A DNA stretch of 14,460 nucleotides from an uncultured Coriobacteriaceae bacterium (GTDB lineage: Bacteria; Actinomycetota; Coriobacteriia; Coriobacteriales; Eggerthellaceae): contig UQDJ01000042.1 in assembly GCA_900539675.1 (NCBI GenBank), forward strand, positions 1-14,460, in the 5' to 3' direction. Of the stretch, positions 14,024-14,460 are shown in pieces (within the stretch, counting starts at the first letter, position 1; each line of letters begins with the position of its first letter). The translations under genes were made by a program, and so were the position numbers. The notes under the pieces were generated by a model, which did not search any database, was not told where the DNA came from, and saw only the letters and a program-made list of their open reading frames with translations.

Positions 14024-14408
14024 TTAATACCAATCATGCTTTTCATTACGGTTAAGGGCAGCAATGCGCTTCATTTCATCGGCAGAAAGGCTGAAGTCAT
14101 ACAGCTGGGTATCCTGAAGAATATGCTCTGGGTTGCTTGACCCAGGAATAACAGCAACTCCTCGCTGCAAATGCCAACGCAACACAACTTGGGCAGGAGA
14201 AACTTTGTGATCCTGCGCTATTCGCACCAATTCTCTGTCCTTAAGCAACTTATTAGTATGAGGTCTGCCACTAAGCGGATACCACGCCTGTACCACTATT
14301 CCCTTTTCCTGGATAAAAGGAATCGCGTTACTATCTTGGTAATAGGGATGAATTTCGTTTTGTACCACTGCAGGCATCGTTGTCACCTGAGGTAAAAACC
14401 TTGTGAGC
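14024..14408 (-). CDS. Aldo/keto reductase, C-terminal part (cut by the contig end)
   Basis: The last 127 residues of an aldo/keto reductase, a NAD(P)H-dependent (beta/alpha)8-barrel oxidoreductase normally about 270-330 residues long. Visible family features are QNEIHPYYQ, the AWYPLSG loop, VSPAQVVLRW, the cofactor-binding IPGSSNPEHI and the helix FSLSADEMKRIAALN. In many relatives the cofactor loop reads IPKS; here the Lys position is Gly, which may affect NADP preference or simply mark a subfamily. The frame stays open up to 14408, where adapter sequence begins, so the missing N-terminal half (with the catalytic Asp, Tyr, Lys and His) is lost to assembly rather than mutation. The GTG near 14386 is internal, not a start. 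Substrate unknown. Confidence 0.93.
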
Positions 14409-14460
14409 AGATCGGAAGAGCGTCGTGTAGGGAAAGAGTGTAGATCTCGGTGGTCGCCGT
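14409..14460. other. Illumina TruSeq adapter sequence (contamination, not genomic)
   Basis: From AGATCGGAAGAGC at 14409 to the window end, all 52 bases match my recollection of the reverse complement of the TruSeq universal adapter, including the AGATCTCGGTGGTCGCCGT end part. This is a library artefact at a contig end and should be excluded from annotation. Confidence 0.97.

Noticed and set aside
14024..14408. Aldo-keto reductase pseudogene
   Set aside because: The frame is intact up to the adapter junction; the N-terminal loss is an assembly artefact.

Overview
The window is typical bacterial DNA of moderate GC, with dense genes and Shine-Dalgarno sites ahead of almost every start. The mix of genes points to the class Coriobacteriia (Actinomycetota), perhaps an Eggerthellaceae-like gut or oral anaerobe: a sortase substrate with an LAQTG sorting motif, a 7-TM LytTR regulator beside an NTF2/SnoaL-LytTR regulator, a long U32-DUF3656 protein, and a NimA-like flavin-fold protein. 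This placement is an inference from gene content; no rRNA gene is present to test it. The last 52 bases match the reverse complement of the Illumina TruSeq universal adapter, so the right edge is the untrimmed end of a draft contig.

Layout, left to right. (1) 56-2842 (+): a very large secreted, wall-anchored papain-family (C1A) cysteine peptidase with a lectin-like domain and two FIVAR-like repeats. (2) 2932-5176: two divergent LytTR regulators, one membrane-bound (-) and one soluble (+), sharing a 208-bp promoter region. The membrane regulator converges on the peptidase gene. (3) 5187-13269: a run of minus-strand genes, read from right to left: NimA-like protein, class A penicillin-binding protein with a glycine-rich tail, small lipoprotein, U32 peptidase-family protein of the RlhA type, and tyrosyl-tRNA synthetase. 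The gaps are about 180-230 bp, so these are probably separate or loosely linked units. (4) 13270-13577: a gene-poor stretch with three tandem 29-bp repeats. (5) 13578-13850 (+): an orphan 90-residue protein with a strong ribosome-binding site and a clear terminator. (6) 14024-14408 (-): the C-terminal part of an aldo-keto reductase, cut off by the adapter.

Most of the window is housekeeping: translation (tyrS), ribosome or RNA modification (U32) and peptidoglycan synthesis (PBP). The accessory part is the left third, where a surface protease sits beside two related LytTR regulators whose DNA-binding domains are alike enough to suggest overlapping targets. I see no CRISPR array, insertion sequence, phage, toxin-antitoxin pair or obvious defence system. 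The most interesting leads are the LytTR pair with the surface protease, the 29-bp tandem repeats, and the cysteine-rich insert in the NimA-like protein.
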